A stretch of 28,669 bases of DNA from an uncultured Lachnospiraceae bacterium. Its GTDB lineage: Bacteria > Bacillota > Clostridia > Lachnospirales > Lachnospiraceae. Positions 7,963 through 16,031 of the stretch are shown in pieces; position 1 is the stretch's first letter; each line of letters opens with the position of its first letter. A program made the translations under genes and the position numbers. The notes under the pieces were generated by a model, which had not been told where the DNA came from, did no database searches, and worked only from the letters and a program-made list of their open reading frames with translations. The DNA is taken from positions 1-28,669 of the forward strand of contig UQAW01000050.1 of the NCBI GenBank assembly GCA_900539175.1, written 5' to 3'.

Positions 7963-9090
7963 GTGGCAGTTTTTTATGTAACATTAAGTCCATTGGAGCC
8001 GTATTTCTTTGGCTCGGAAAGAAAGCTTGGAGATGGTTTTAGTAATACCAGAAGTTCTTATTTTGTTCAATCTGAATTGGTTCCGCAACAGTCAACATTA
8101 CTTGGAATGCTTCGCTTTTTCCTGTTAAAGCAAGCAGGATATGTACGAGATGATTATCGAACAGACGAAGAATTGATTGGAAAGAACAGTTTTATGATAT
8201 CTTCCACTAATCAGAGTTCAGCGACTGCTTATACACAGGACTTTGGTGCAATCAAAAGTATCAGTCCCTTGTTTTTAGCAGATCAGGATGATAAGTATTA
8301 TATCGTAACGCCTAAAAATCATCAAAAGTACAAGCCTGTATTCACACCATATGAAATGGTGAGAATGGATGCGGATGGGCGAAGCGACAGTTATTTACTA
8401 AAGGATTATAATGGAAAAACAGGGATAACAGATTCGTATACAAGATTGTCGGACGGCAGTATATTTGAAGTGGATGAGCTGTTTGGCAGAATGGAGAATG
8501 TCGGAATCTGTAAAAAAGCCGATGAAGATGGATTTTATAAGAAAGAATACAGATACCTGAAAATGGAAAAGGGGAGATTTCGGTTCACTTTTTTTGTCTC
8601 TCTGGATTCCGAAATTTTGTCCCGCAAGCTTCCATATTTTCTGCGGAAAAAGGATACAGTGAAAGATATCGTTTATATGGGACTTGGAAAGTCTGCATTT
8701 TCCATAGAGGTAAAAAGGAAAGAAAATGATTTTTACAGTCAGGTCGCAAATATGATGAAAAGGAACCGTACACAGGAATTAACTGCTTATTATACGGTTT
8801 CCGATACTTTATTTTGGGATCATCCCGACCTTCCGTTTGCCATGATTGAAACGGGCAGTTTTCGATATCTTATGACTCAAAAAGACAGCAAAAATGAATG
8901 GGGTCGAATGAGGGAAAGCTGTTTGTATCAGGTCATAAAGCCAGGCAGTATGTTTTGGGTGAAGAAAGGCAATGAAAATACTTTTGAAAAAAAATTTGAC
9001 ATAGCAAACTGCAAAAAAATTGGAATGAATCAACTGATAAGGAGTGAGGATTATGAAAGCACAGTTAATGAAGATAAGATGTCTGACTAA
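7963..9090 (+). CDS. cmr3: Cmr3 RAMP protein, type III-B CRISPR-Cas
   Basis: Cmr3 binds the 5' tag of the crRNA and pairs with Cas10 at the foot of the complex. The N-terminus is typical: a TLSPLEPYFFG strand, then a region near residue 50 reading QSTLLGMLRFF, which matches the family's T-L-x-G-x-LR helix. The C-terminal half carries IANCKKIGMNQLI, a shortened glycine loop. The best start is GTG at 7963, after AAAAGGAGG and four bases beyond the cas10 stop, giving 375 residues. An upstream in-frame TTG at 7939 lacks a ribosome binding site. The 3' end overlaps cmr4 by 38 bases, which suggests translational coupling. Confidence 0.85.
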   Translation: MAVFYVTLSPLEPYFFGSERKLGDGFSNTRSSYFVQSELVPQQSTLLGMLRFFLLKQAGYVRDDYRTDEELIGKNSFMISSTNQSSATAYTQDFGAIKSISPLFLADQDDKYYIVTPKNHQKYKPVFTPYEMVRMDADGRSDSYLLKDYNGKTGITDSYTRLSDGSIFEVDELFGRMENVGICKKADEDGFYKKEYRYLKMEKGRFRFTFFVSLDSEILSRKLPYFLRKKDTVKDIVYMGLGKSAFSIEVKRKENDFYSQVANMMKRNRTQELTAYYTVSDTLFWDHPDLPFAMIETGSFRYLMTQKDSKNEWGRMRESCLYQVIKPGSMFWVKKGNENTFEKKFDIANCKKIGMNQLIRSEDYESTVNEDKMSD

Positions 9091-9883
9091 TTTACATATG
9101 GGGAGCGGCGATATTCAATTTGGAATTGTCGATGGACAGGTAGAAAAAGACCCAGTTACCGCTTATCCGGTAATATTTTCTTCTGGTGTAAAAGGTGCAT
9201 TGCGGGAATACGCAGAACTGCATCTGGAAGCATCGGAGGTGGAGGATATATTTGGATCGGAACGTGCCAGTAATAAGGAAAAAAGAGGAAAAGCTGGAAG
9301 TGTCAGGTTTTTAACTGCACAGATGATTGCCATGCCCATGAGAGCTTCAGCAGGCAAATCGAGTTATTATATGGTTACAACCAAACAGATGCTGATGCAG
9401 TTCTGCAGGATGCAGCATGATATAGAAAATATGGCAGAAGGCTTGCTTGAGGATATAGTGAAACTGGATAATGAAAAAAATTATTATTTAAAAAGTGAAG
9501 AGGACGAAGATATTGGGGTGGAAGGATATATAGCCAAGACAAAGATTCCAGGTGAACTGAAGAAATTAATAAGATTTTTTTCTGATACATTTTCTGAAAA
9601 TGTGATAGTTCTCTCGCAAAAAAACATGAAGGATATCAGCCTTCCGATAGTGGCAAGAAATCATCTTGAAAATGGGAAAAGTGTGAATCTGTGGTATGAA
9701 GAGATTGTACCTCATGAGAGTTTGTTCTTCTTATACATGCTGTCAAACGGGACTCCTTCAGGCGACAGAAGTCTTGAAAGACTGCTGAAACTTATTGACG
9801 ATAATCCTCTGATACAATTTGGTGGAAACATGACAATAGGCAATGGTCTGACAAGGGTAGAAAGGTGGAAATCTCATGAATAA
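9053..9883 (+). CDS. cmr4: Cmr4 RAMP backbone and target-RNA nuclease subunit
   Basis: Cmr4 forms the repeating backbone of the Cmr filament and cuts target RNA at 6-nt steps. Residues 14-60 read LHMGSGD, then GIVDG, then a proline-containing strand and SSGVKGALREY, the standard Cmr4 order. D27 lies where the catalytic aspartate is found in characterised Cmr4, so RNA cleavage is probably retained. A C-terminal glycine-rich loop (QFGGNMTIGNGLTRV) completes the RAMP fold. ATG 9053 is preferred because AAGGAG lies eight bases upstream; a GTG at 9044 is inside the Shine-Dalgarno context. It gives 276 residues, close to the family norm. It overlaps cmr3 by 38 bases and cmr5 by eight. Confidence 0.9.
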   Translation: MKAQLMKIRCLTNLHMGSGDIQFGIVDGQVEKDPVTAYPVIFSSGVKGALREYAELHLEASEVEDIFGSERASNKEKRGKAGSVRFLTAQMIAMPMRASAGKSSYYMVTTKQMLMQFCRMQHDIENMAEGLLEDIVKLDNEKNYYLKSEEDEDIGVEGYIAKTKIPGELKKLIRFFSDTFSENVIVLSQKNMKDISLPIVARNHLENGKSVNLWYEEIVPHESLFFLYMLSNGTPSGDRSLERLLKLIDDNPLIQFGGNMTIGNGLTRVERWKSHE

Positions 9884-10283
9884 GCACTTGGTAGAAGAAT
9901 TGATTCCGATTGCCTGTAAGGCGCTGGAGAATAACGAAAAAATTTGTATAAATGGAAAAATTTCAAGTACGTTAAAGGGGAACATTGCGTCTTTTGGAGC
10001 CGCTATTCAAATGGGAAGTCTTTTATCGGCAGTTGCATTTTTCAGTCAACAGGGCGGAGCGTCAGAGCCAAGACAGGAATTGTTGAATATTATTCTTGAA
10101 GTATTAAAAGAGCACAAGGATGTGCCTGAAGACTGCACTTCTTTATTTACTTATATTTGTGAGAGTAAACGGCAGGAAATGGCGCAAATAAAAAATCTGG
10201 TTGTCTCTGCGGCGATAGCAGTGAAACTTGCCATGAATTTGTTTAAGCCGGAGGAAAAGACAGAAGAAAACACACCAAAATAA
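9876..10283 (+). CDS. cmr5: Cmr5 small subunit, type III-B CRISPR-Cas
   Basis: The 135-residue protein is predicted to be all-helical and of the usual Cmr5 size. The segment SFGAAIQMGSLLSAVAFF followed by a polar stretch and a further helix matches the family signature, in which a G-x-x-x-A-x-A-F helix packs on the Cmr4 backbone. Cmr5 lines the groove that holds the crRNA-target duplex. The gene overlaps cmr4 by eight bases and is followed 22 bases later by cmr6. Sequence conservation in this family is low, so the call leans on size and operon position. Confidence 0.85.
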   Translation: MNKHLVEELIPIACKALENNEKICINGKISSTLKGNIASFGAAIQMGSLLSAVAFFSQQGGASEPRQELLNIILEVLKEHKDVPEDCTSLFTYICESKRQEMAQIKNLVVSAAIAVKLAMNLFKPEEKTEENTPK

Positions 10284-10305
10284 GAAAAAGCAGGAGTGCG
10301 ACGTG

Positions 10306-11136
10306 ATGATGAAATCAAAAAATCTTCAATATGCTTTCTATGTGGAATATTATGAAAAACTGCCTGAAATTTTAAAGAAACAGAAAGAATTCAAAGAAAA
10401 ACCTAAGAAACAAAATAATAGCAAGAAGGAAAAAAATTCGGAAGCTGTGGATTACAGGCAAATGAATCAGGAAATCCTGAATATTGCCCGGGAAACGTCA
10501 TCTTCCATGCAGAAATTAAGTGAATATAAGGAAGAACTGTCTGTATTGGAATTTACCTCTTCCTATCCGGGAATTTTAGTTGGAACTGGTTACAATCATA
10601 AGGTAAAAGGAAAAGGTGAAATCGGAATGGGATTTACCTTTGATTATGTGACAGGACTTCCGTATCTTCCAGGGAGTTCATTAAAAGGTATTCTCCGTTT
10701 TGGGTTCAGGCAGGAAGAATATATTCATGAAGTTGTGAAGGATGTATTACATACAGAATTATCGGACGGGGAGATAAATGAGCTGACAAACACAATTTTT
10801 GAAGGAGCGGACAGTAGAAAAAAGTTTGTATTTTATGATGCAACCATATCTCATAATGAAAAAGGAAAATCTCTGCTTGCCTTAGATACTATCACACCTC
10901 ATACAAAAGATGGACTAAAAGAGCCGAATCCGATTACTTTTCTGCGCATATGTCCTGACATAAAAATTCATTTTGAATTTCAGTTATATGAAGTTATTTT
11001 GTCTACAGGAAAACATGTCAGTAAAGATAATATAAAAGAAATTTTTAAGAATATTCTCGAGGATTTGGGAATTGGAGCAAAGACAAATGTAGGATATGGT
11101 GTACTGGAAAGTGTAGAAAACAAGGAGGATATGTGA
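10306..11136 (+). CDS. cmr6: Cmr6 RAMP protein, type III-B CRISPR-Cas
   Basis: This 276-residue RAMP has a lysine-rich N-terminal linker (about 20-50), then a core with GTGYNHKVKGKGEIG and LPYLPGSSLKGILRFGFR, the classic Cmr6 motif pair. Near the end IGAKTNVGYGVLE forms the glycine-rich RAMP loop. Cmr6 caps the crRNA 3' side of the complex together with Cmr1. Three adjacent starts exist (GTG 10303, ATG 10306, ATG 10309) behind CAGGAG; ATG 10306 is chosen, but the difference is one or two residues. The stop overlaps the start of the downstream membrane protein by one base, so the two are probably translated together. Confidence 0.9.
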   Translation: MMKSKNLQYAFYVEYYEKLPEILKKQKEFKEKPKKQNNSKKEKNSEAVDYRQMNQEILNIARETSSSMQKLSEYKEELSVLEFTSSYPGILVGTGYNHKVKGKGEIGMGFTFDYVTGLPYLPGSSLKGILRFGFRQEEYIHEVVKDVLHTELSDGEINELTNTIFEGADSRKKFVFYDATISHNEKGKSLLALDTITPHTKDGLKEPNPITFLRICPDIKIHFEFQLYEVILSTGKHVSKDNIKEIFKNILEDLGIGAKTNVGYGVLESVENKEDM

Positions 11137-11972
11137 TGAGTAACGGAATCGGAGAACGTCAGAATGAAGAAAACAATATTGCTTATCTGGCAGCTCAAAG
11201 ACAGCTGTACAGAGATGCAAAAAACTGGAACAGAGCAGTATGTGTATGTTCTGTTATATTGCCGTTTGCGCTGTCTGTTTTACAAATTTTTATTACACAT
11301 GTGCATACGTATTTATACATCTTATCTATTACGAGTTGGGCTGTCTCAGGTTTAATTAAAAGGAAGGTTGAGAAAGAAAAAAGAACGGCGGCCTATATTC
11401 AGCAAAAATTTGATACAAATGTCTATCAGATGCCGTGGAATAAATATCTGTTTGAGAAGGACAGGAATGTTTCAGGGATTGTAGCAGAAAAATCAGAAAA
11501 GATATTACGGGATGAGTCAGAAAAGAGTAAGCTGATGAACTGGTATATGGTAGCGGATAATATAGGGCTAAATAAAGGCATTTTAGCATGTCAAAGGGAA
11601 AATATCTCATGGGATATCGGGTTGCGAAGAAGGTACAAGGTTGCAAGTTTAGGGGGCATTTCAATTATGATCATGATTGTTTTTGCAAGCAGCCTAATTT
11701 GTCAGGGGGATGTATTTGGCGAACTGTTTTTTGTGATGCCATTGCTTCAATGGGGTTATGATACAGTGGAGGTGCTTAATAGAGATATCGAACGTTTGAA
11801 TAAATTAGATGAAATGGTTAATTTGTCGGAAGAAAAGACGATGATTGATTTGCAGATAATACAGCGTGAAATCTGTCTTCATCGGGAATCCAGTTATGCA
11901 ATTCCTGATTTCTTTTATAATTGGTTTAAGAATAATGACGAGGACAGGGCGCGGAGGCAGGCACAGTTGTAG
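11136..11972 (+). CDS. S-4TM family putative pore-forming effector linked to the Cmr operon
   Basis: The 278-residue membrane protein has two helical hairpins: TM1 about 34-54, TM2 58-74, TM3 169-188 and TM4 193-210, with a soluble segment of about 95 residues between the pairs. The N-terminus (ERQNEEN then LAAQRQLYRDAK), the motif IQQKFDTNVYQMPWN at 88-102, ACQRENISWD at 151-160 before an Arg-rich RRRY, and the end IPDFFYNW match the S-4TM family. That family is known from nucleotide-signalling conflict systems (SMODS/CBASS-type), where it is predicted to perforate the inner membrane. ATG 11136 overlaps the cmr6 stop (TGATG) and follows AAGGAGG, so it belongs to the operon. No CARF, SAVED or other known ligand-binding domain is visible; the central segment or a partner must sense the signal. 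Family confidence is high, role inferred. Confidence 0.85.
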   Translation: MSNGIGERQNEENNIAYLAAQRQLYRDAKNWNRAVCVCSVILPFALSVLQIFITHVHTYLYILSITSWAVSGLIKRKVEKEKRTAAYIQQKFDTNVYQMPWNKYLFEKDRNVSGIVAEKSEKILRDESEKSKLMNWYMVADNIGLNKGILACQRENISWDIGLRRRYKVASLGGISIMIMIVFASSLICQGDVFGELFFVMPLLQWGYDTVEVLNRDIERLNKLDEMVNLSEEKTMIDLQIIQREICLHRESSYAIPDFFYNWFKNNDEDRARRQAQL

Positions 11973-12069
11973 TAGTCCCAGTATTCACAAAATCGCTGTA
12001 TAATGCGGTAAGGGTGACCTTGAGTTTCCGCAAATTGCAGTGAAAAAATGAATAATGAAAGATATCTAC

Positions 12070-12098
12070 TTGAAGTTCGTCTATAATATGTTTATAAT
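12070..12098 (+). promoter_or_regulatory. Promoter of the TIGR03960-DUF2344-rng operon
   Basis: TTGAAG (12070-12075) and TATAAT (12093-12098) are separated by exactly 17 bases, giving a leader of about 160 bases before the start at 12265. The leader can form a hairpin with CTTCC near 12154 pairing with GGAAG near 12204 and an inner AACTC/GAGTT stem. The gap from the S-4TM stop (11972) has a second TATAAT at 11999-12004 without a -35, no clear terminator and no CRISPR repeat. Confidence 0.65.
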
Positions 12099-12264
12099 AT
12101 CTTAAGTTGTATCTAAGAATATCAAAAATACGGTACAAATAAAGATATAAAAGCTTCCTGTTAGAATGTGTTTGAGAACTCATTTTGGAGTTTGTACGTT
12201 TCGGGAAGTGAGGAAAGAACAAAAAGGATTAGAACAGCAAAACTAATAAAAAGGAACGAAAAGC

Positions 12265-14124
12265 ATGAGAAAACTAGCTTTAAGCGATGAAATTTTACTG
12301 AAAATCGATAAACCCGCCCGCTATATAGGCAATGAGGTAAATTCGATCATGAAAGACCTTGATAAGGTGGACATCCGATTTTGTATGTGCTTCCCGGACG
12401 TGTATGAAATTGGTATGTCACATCTTGGCATTCAGATTCTTTATGATATGTTTAATCAAAGAGACAATGTATGGTGTGAACGTGTCTATTCTCCGTGGCC
12501 GGATCTGGATGAAATCATGCGGAGAGAACAGATTCCGCTGTTTGCATTGGAATCCCAGAACCCTGTTAAAAATTTTGATTTTCTTGGAATCACCATCCAA
12601 TACGAAATGTGTTACACCAATATTCTTCAGATTCTTGACTTAAGCGGAATTCCTCTGCGGGCAAAAGACAGAACGAAGGACGATCCGTTCGTAATAGGCG
12701 GAGGTCCCTGTACGTATAATCCGGAGCCGTTAGCAGAATTTTTCGATTTATTCTATATTGGGGAAGGTGAAACCGTGTATGATGCACTTCTGGATGCCTT
12801 CCTTGCCAATAAAAAAGCAGGAGGCAGCCGGGAGGATTTTCTGATGAAAGCTGCTAAAATCGAAGGAATTTATGTCCCTTCTTTTTATAATGTAACTTAT
12901 AAAGAAGACGGCACGATTGCTGAATTCCTTCCGAATAAGGAAGGAATTCCATCGGTGATTGAAAAGCAGATCGTGATGGATCTTCCCCATGCACCGTATC
13001 CAAAAGCACCTGTTGTACCATTTATTAAGGCAACTCAAGACAGGGTGGTCATGGAGATTCAAAGAGGGTGTATCCGTGGATGCCGTTTCTGCCAGGCCGG
13101 TATGCTGTACCGTCCGCTGCGTGAAAGAAACGTGGAAGATTTGAAAGAAATGGCACGTACCATGCTGGATGCAACCGGACATGAGGAAATTTCGTTAAGC
13201 TCTCTGAGCTCTTCGGATTATCGGGAACTGCCGGAGCTGTTGGACGATTTGATTGACATGTGTGATGCCCGCGGGGTTAATATCTCCCTTCCCTCTCTGC
13301 GTATCGATGCATTCTCTCTGGATGTTATGAGCAAAGTTCAGGATATTAAGAAAAGTTCGCTTACCTTTGCCCCGGAAGCAGGATCGCAGAGAATGCGTGA
13401 TGTGATTAATAAAGGGCTGACAGAAGAAGATATTCTGAATGGTGCAGGACAGGCATTCGAAGGCGGTTGGAATAAGGTAAAGTTATACTTTATGTTGGGA
13501 CTGCCGACTGAGACGGAGGAAGATATCAAAGGAATTGCATGGCTCTGCCAGAAGGTTGCCGAACGTTATTATGAAATTCCAAAGGAGCAGAGAAATGGAA
13601 AATGTCAGATCACAGCAAGCAGCTCCTTCTTTGTTCCGAAACCGTTTACACCGTTCCAATGGGCTCCGATGAATACGAAAGAAGAATTCCTGGAAAAAGC
13701 ACACATTGTAAAAGAGGAAGTAAAAGCGCAGGTGAATCAAAAAAGCATCAAATATAATTATCACGAGGCAGATGTGACAGTACTGGAAGGTATTCTTGCC
13801 CGTGGGGACCGAAGACTGGCACCGGCGATCCAAAAGGCTTATGAGGCAGGAGCAATCTTTGATGCCTGGAGTGAATCTTTCCGACCGGAATGCTGGGAGC
13901 AGGCATTTGCCGAGTGTGGGATTGATACTGATTTTTATACCGTCCGTGACAGAAGCACAGAAGAGATTCTTCCCTGGGATTTTATCAACATCGGTGTGAC
14001 AAAAGAATTCCTGATTCGCGAATGGAACACCGCCCGTGCAGAGAAAGTGACTCCAAACTGCAGGATGCGTTGTTCCGGGTGCGGAGGAAAAAATTATGGC
14101 GGAGGTGTCTGTTATGAAGGTTAG
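12265..14124 (+). CDS. TIGR03960 family B12-binding-like radical SAM protein
   Basis: The 619-residue protein carries an N-terminal cobalamin-binding-like Rossmann region (about 30-200, with DVYEIGMSHLG and FVIGGGPCT), then a radical SAM domain with C269-x3-C273-x2-C276 for the 4Fe-4S cluster. The C-terminus has additional cysteines in CRMRCSGCGG and GGGVCYEG. The reaction is unknown, but the family is strongly conserved beside DUF2344, RNase G and ribosomal protein genes in Firmicutes, hinting at a role in RNA or ribosome modification. It starts the operon downstream of the promoter at 12070-12098, with AAAGGAACG as ribosome binding site. It overlaps the DUF2344 gene by 11 bases. Confidence 0.9.
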   Translation: MRKLALSDEILLKIDKPARYIGNEVNSIMKDLDKVDIRFCMCFPDVYEIGMSHLGIQILYDMFNQRDNVWCERVYSPWPDLDEIMRREQIPLFALESQNPVKNFDFLGITIQYEMCYTNILQILDLSGIPLRAKDRTKDDPFVIGGGPCTYNPEPLAEFFDLFYIGEGETVYDALLDAFLANKKAGGSREDFLMKAAKIEGIYVPSFYNVTYKEDGTIAEFLPNKEGIPSVIEKQIVMDLPHAPYPKAPVVPFIKATQDRVVMEIQRGCIRGCRFCQAGMLYRPLRERNVEDLKEMARTMLDATGHEEISLSSLSSSDYRELPELLDDLIDMCDARGVNISLPSLRIDAFSLDVMSKVQDIKKSSLTFAPEAGSQRMRDVINKGLTEEDILNGAGQAFEGGWNKVKLYFMLGLPTETEEDIKGIAWLCQKVAERYYEIPKEQRNGKCQITASSSFFVPKPFTPFQWAPMNTKEEFLEKAHIVKEEVKAQVNQKSIKYNYHEADVTVLEGILARGDRRLAPAIQKAYEAGAIFDAWSESFRPECWEQAFAECGIDTDFYTVRDRSTEEILPWDFINIGVTKEFLIREWNTARAEKVTPNCRMRCSGCGGKNYGGGVCYEG

Positions 14125-14821
14125 AGTAAAGTTTACGAAAACAGGAGTAATGAAGTTTATCGGTCATCTGGACACCATGCGGTATTTCCAGAAGGCAATC
14201 CGCCGTGCAGGTATAGATATTGCTTATTCCAGCGGATTCAGTCCCCATATGATCATGTCATTTGCGGCTCCTCTTGGTGTGGGTGTTACCAGTGACGGAG
14301 AGTATTTCGATATGGAACTTCGGACAGCACAGGCCTCTGCAGTCATGGAAAAGCGGCTGAACGATGCGATGGTTGAAGGGATGCAAATTTTAAGTATCCG
14401 GAAGATTCCGGATGAAAAATCCTCGAATGCCATGTCTTTGGTATCCGCCGCAGATTATCTGGTTACGTTCCGTCCGGGAAAAGAATTGCCGGATGGGTGG
14501 AAAGAGCGTATGGCAGATTACCTGGTACAGGAACAGATTCTCTGTATGAAGCCTGGCAAAAAGGGCGAGAGAGAAGTTGACATCCGGCCGTGGATTTACC
14601 AGATGGAGGTAAGGGAGAACGGAATTTTCATGCAGTTATCCAGCGGCAGTGTCAGAAATCTGAAACCAGAGATGGTGATAAAAAGTTTTGCTGCTTATCT
14701 GGGCGCCGAGTTGGACGAATTTGCGTTGATGATACATCGGCAGGAGGTATATGCGGATCTGGGCAGCGAGTCCAAGCGGAAGCTGATATCATTGGAAAAT
14801 CTGGGGGAAGAAATTGAGTAA
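14114..14821 (+). CDS. TIGR03936 family (DUF2344) protein
   Basis: This 235-residue protein begins VKFTKTGVMKFIGHLDTMRYFQ-like and has YSSGFSPHM near residue 40, the hallmarks of the DUF2344/TIGR03936 family. In many bacteria it is fused to or adjacent to TIGR03960, so the two probably act together; the function is not established. An upstream in-frame ATG at 14096 would extend it by six residues, but GGCGGAGGT lies ten bases before ATG 14114 and fits that start. It overlaps the previous gene by 11 bases and the RNase G gene by eight. Confidence 0.88.
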   Translation: MKVRVKFTKTGVMKFIGHLDTMRYFQKAIRRAGIDIAYSSGFSPHMIMSFAAPLGVGVTSDGEYFDMELRTAQASAVMEKRLNDAMVEGMQILSIRKIPDEKSSNAMSLVSAADYLVTFRPGKELPDGWKERMADYLVQEQILCMKPGKKGEREVDIRPWIYQMEVRENGIFMQLSSGSVRNLKPEMVIKSFAAYLGAELDEFALMIHRQEVYADLGSESKRKLISLENLGEEIE

Positions 14822-16031
14822 AAAAATTGTGATTACACAAATGCCCTATGGCGAGGATACGCTTCAGATTTCTGCTCTCTGGGAGGAGAACCGTGTTCTG
14901 GACCTATATCTTCAAAGCGTTAAAACACGTTCCATGCTTGGAGATATTTATCTTGGTAAGGTCGAGCGGGTGGCGCATGACCTGAAGGCGGCATTTGTTC
15001 GTCTGGATCATAATCAGATGTGTTTTCTGTCTCTCAAAGACTGTACATCTCCAGTCTATAAGCAGCCTCAAAGGCAGGGAATGCCAAAACCCGGCGATGA
15101 GCTTCTCGTACAGGTGGTACGGGAAGCCTTAAAGGAAAAGCTTCCGGCAGTCAGTACGAATCTAAGTTTCACTGGCAAGTATCTGGTTTTGACAACGGGA
15201 GAACATCAATTAGGAATGTCCTCTAAGTTGGAAAAACGTGACAAAGAGCGTCTGAAGCAATTATTGGAGAGTAAAAAAGAAGAAAACATAGGAGTGATTG
15301 TCCGTACAGAAGCTGCATGTGCCACAAACCAGGAGATTCTGGAGGAATATACAGCGCTTACCTGTGAATGCCAAAATGTTTTACAATACGGAATTACCCG
15401 TACCTGCTTTAGCTGTATTCGGCAGGCGCAGCCTGAATGGGCAGGGCTTTTGCAGAGGATTCCGGTATCGGAGCTTAATGAGGTTGTTACCGATCTTCCT
15501 GCTGTTTATCAGGATGTTGTTCATTATATCGAGCAGACAGGCTTTTTTCAAAAAGAAAAGGTACGGCTTTATGAAGATCCGATGCTTCCCCTGTACAAAC
15601 TCTATCGTTTTGAGAAGACGCTGGAAGATGGATTACAGGAAAAGGTCTGGCTGAAGTCCGGTGGATTTCTGGTGATTCAACAGACAGAAGCCTTTATCGC
15701 CATAGATGTTAATTCCGGAAAATGTGAGACGAAAAAGGACGCGGAAGCGTTATATCGGAAGATTAATCTGGAAGCAGCTCATGAAATTGCTTATCAGCTT
15801 CGCCTGCGTCAACTATCTGGTATTATACTGATTGATTTTATTAATCTAAAACAACAAAAGCATCGTGAGGAGATCATGGGTGTACTTTCGAATGTTTTGA
15901 AAAAAGATCCTTCTCAGACTGTGGTTGTCGATATGACAAAGCTGCAGATTGTGGAAGTAACCAGAAAGAAAACAAGAAAATCTTTGAAGGAAGTACTTGC
16001 TGATGGCAGGAAAGGATCTGACTATGCATGA
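14814..16031 (+). CDS. rng: Ribonuclease E/G family protein (RNase G)
   Basis: The 405-residue protein is an endoribonuclease of the RNase E/G family, expected to cut single-stranded AU-rich RNA and to mature rRNA or turn over mRNA. An S1-type RNA-binding domain (about 38-125, DIYLGKV start) precedes the DNase I-like catalytic domain. The metal-binding aspartates are D298 (AIDVNSG) and D341 (LIDFINLK), spaced 43 residues apart as in E. coli RNase E. The protein stops shortly after that domain and lacks the CPxC zinc-link and small domain of E. coli RNase G. The start is TTG within the overlap TTGAGTAA, preceded by GGGGGAAG. Translational coupling to the gene before it is likely. Confidence 0.9.
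   Translation: MSKKIVITQMPYGEDTLQISALWEENRVLDLYLQSVKTRSMLGDIYLGKVERVAHDLKAAFVRLDHNQMCFLSLKDCTSPVYKQPQRQGMPKPGDELLVQVVREALKEKLPAVSTNLSFTGKYLVLTTGEHQLGMSSKLEKRDKERLKQLLESKKEENIGVIVRTEAACATNQEILEEYTALTCECQNVLQYGITRTCFSCIRQAQPEWAGLLQRIPVSELNEVVTDLPAVYQDVVHYIEQTGFFQKEKVRLYEDPMLPLYKLYRFEKTLEDGLQEKVWLKSGGFLVIQQTEAFIAIDVNSGKCETKKDAEALYRKINLEAAHEIAYQLRLRQLSGIILIDFINLKQQKHREEIMGVLSNVLKKDPSQTVVVDMTKLQIVEVTRKKTRKSLKEVLADGRKGSDYA

Noticed and set aside
11973..12264. Possible CRISPR repeat near 12020-12060, where a purine-rich stretch ends in ATGAAAG.
   Set aside because: Only one copy is present, with no regular spacing or second repeat; it is not an array.
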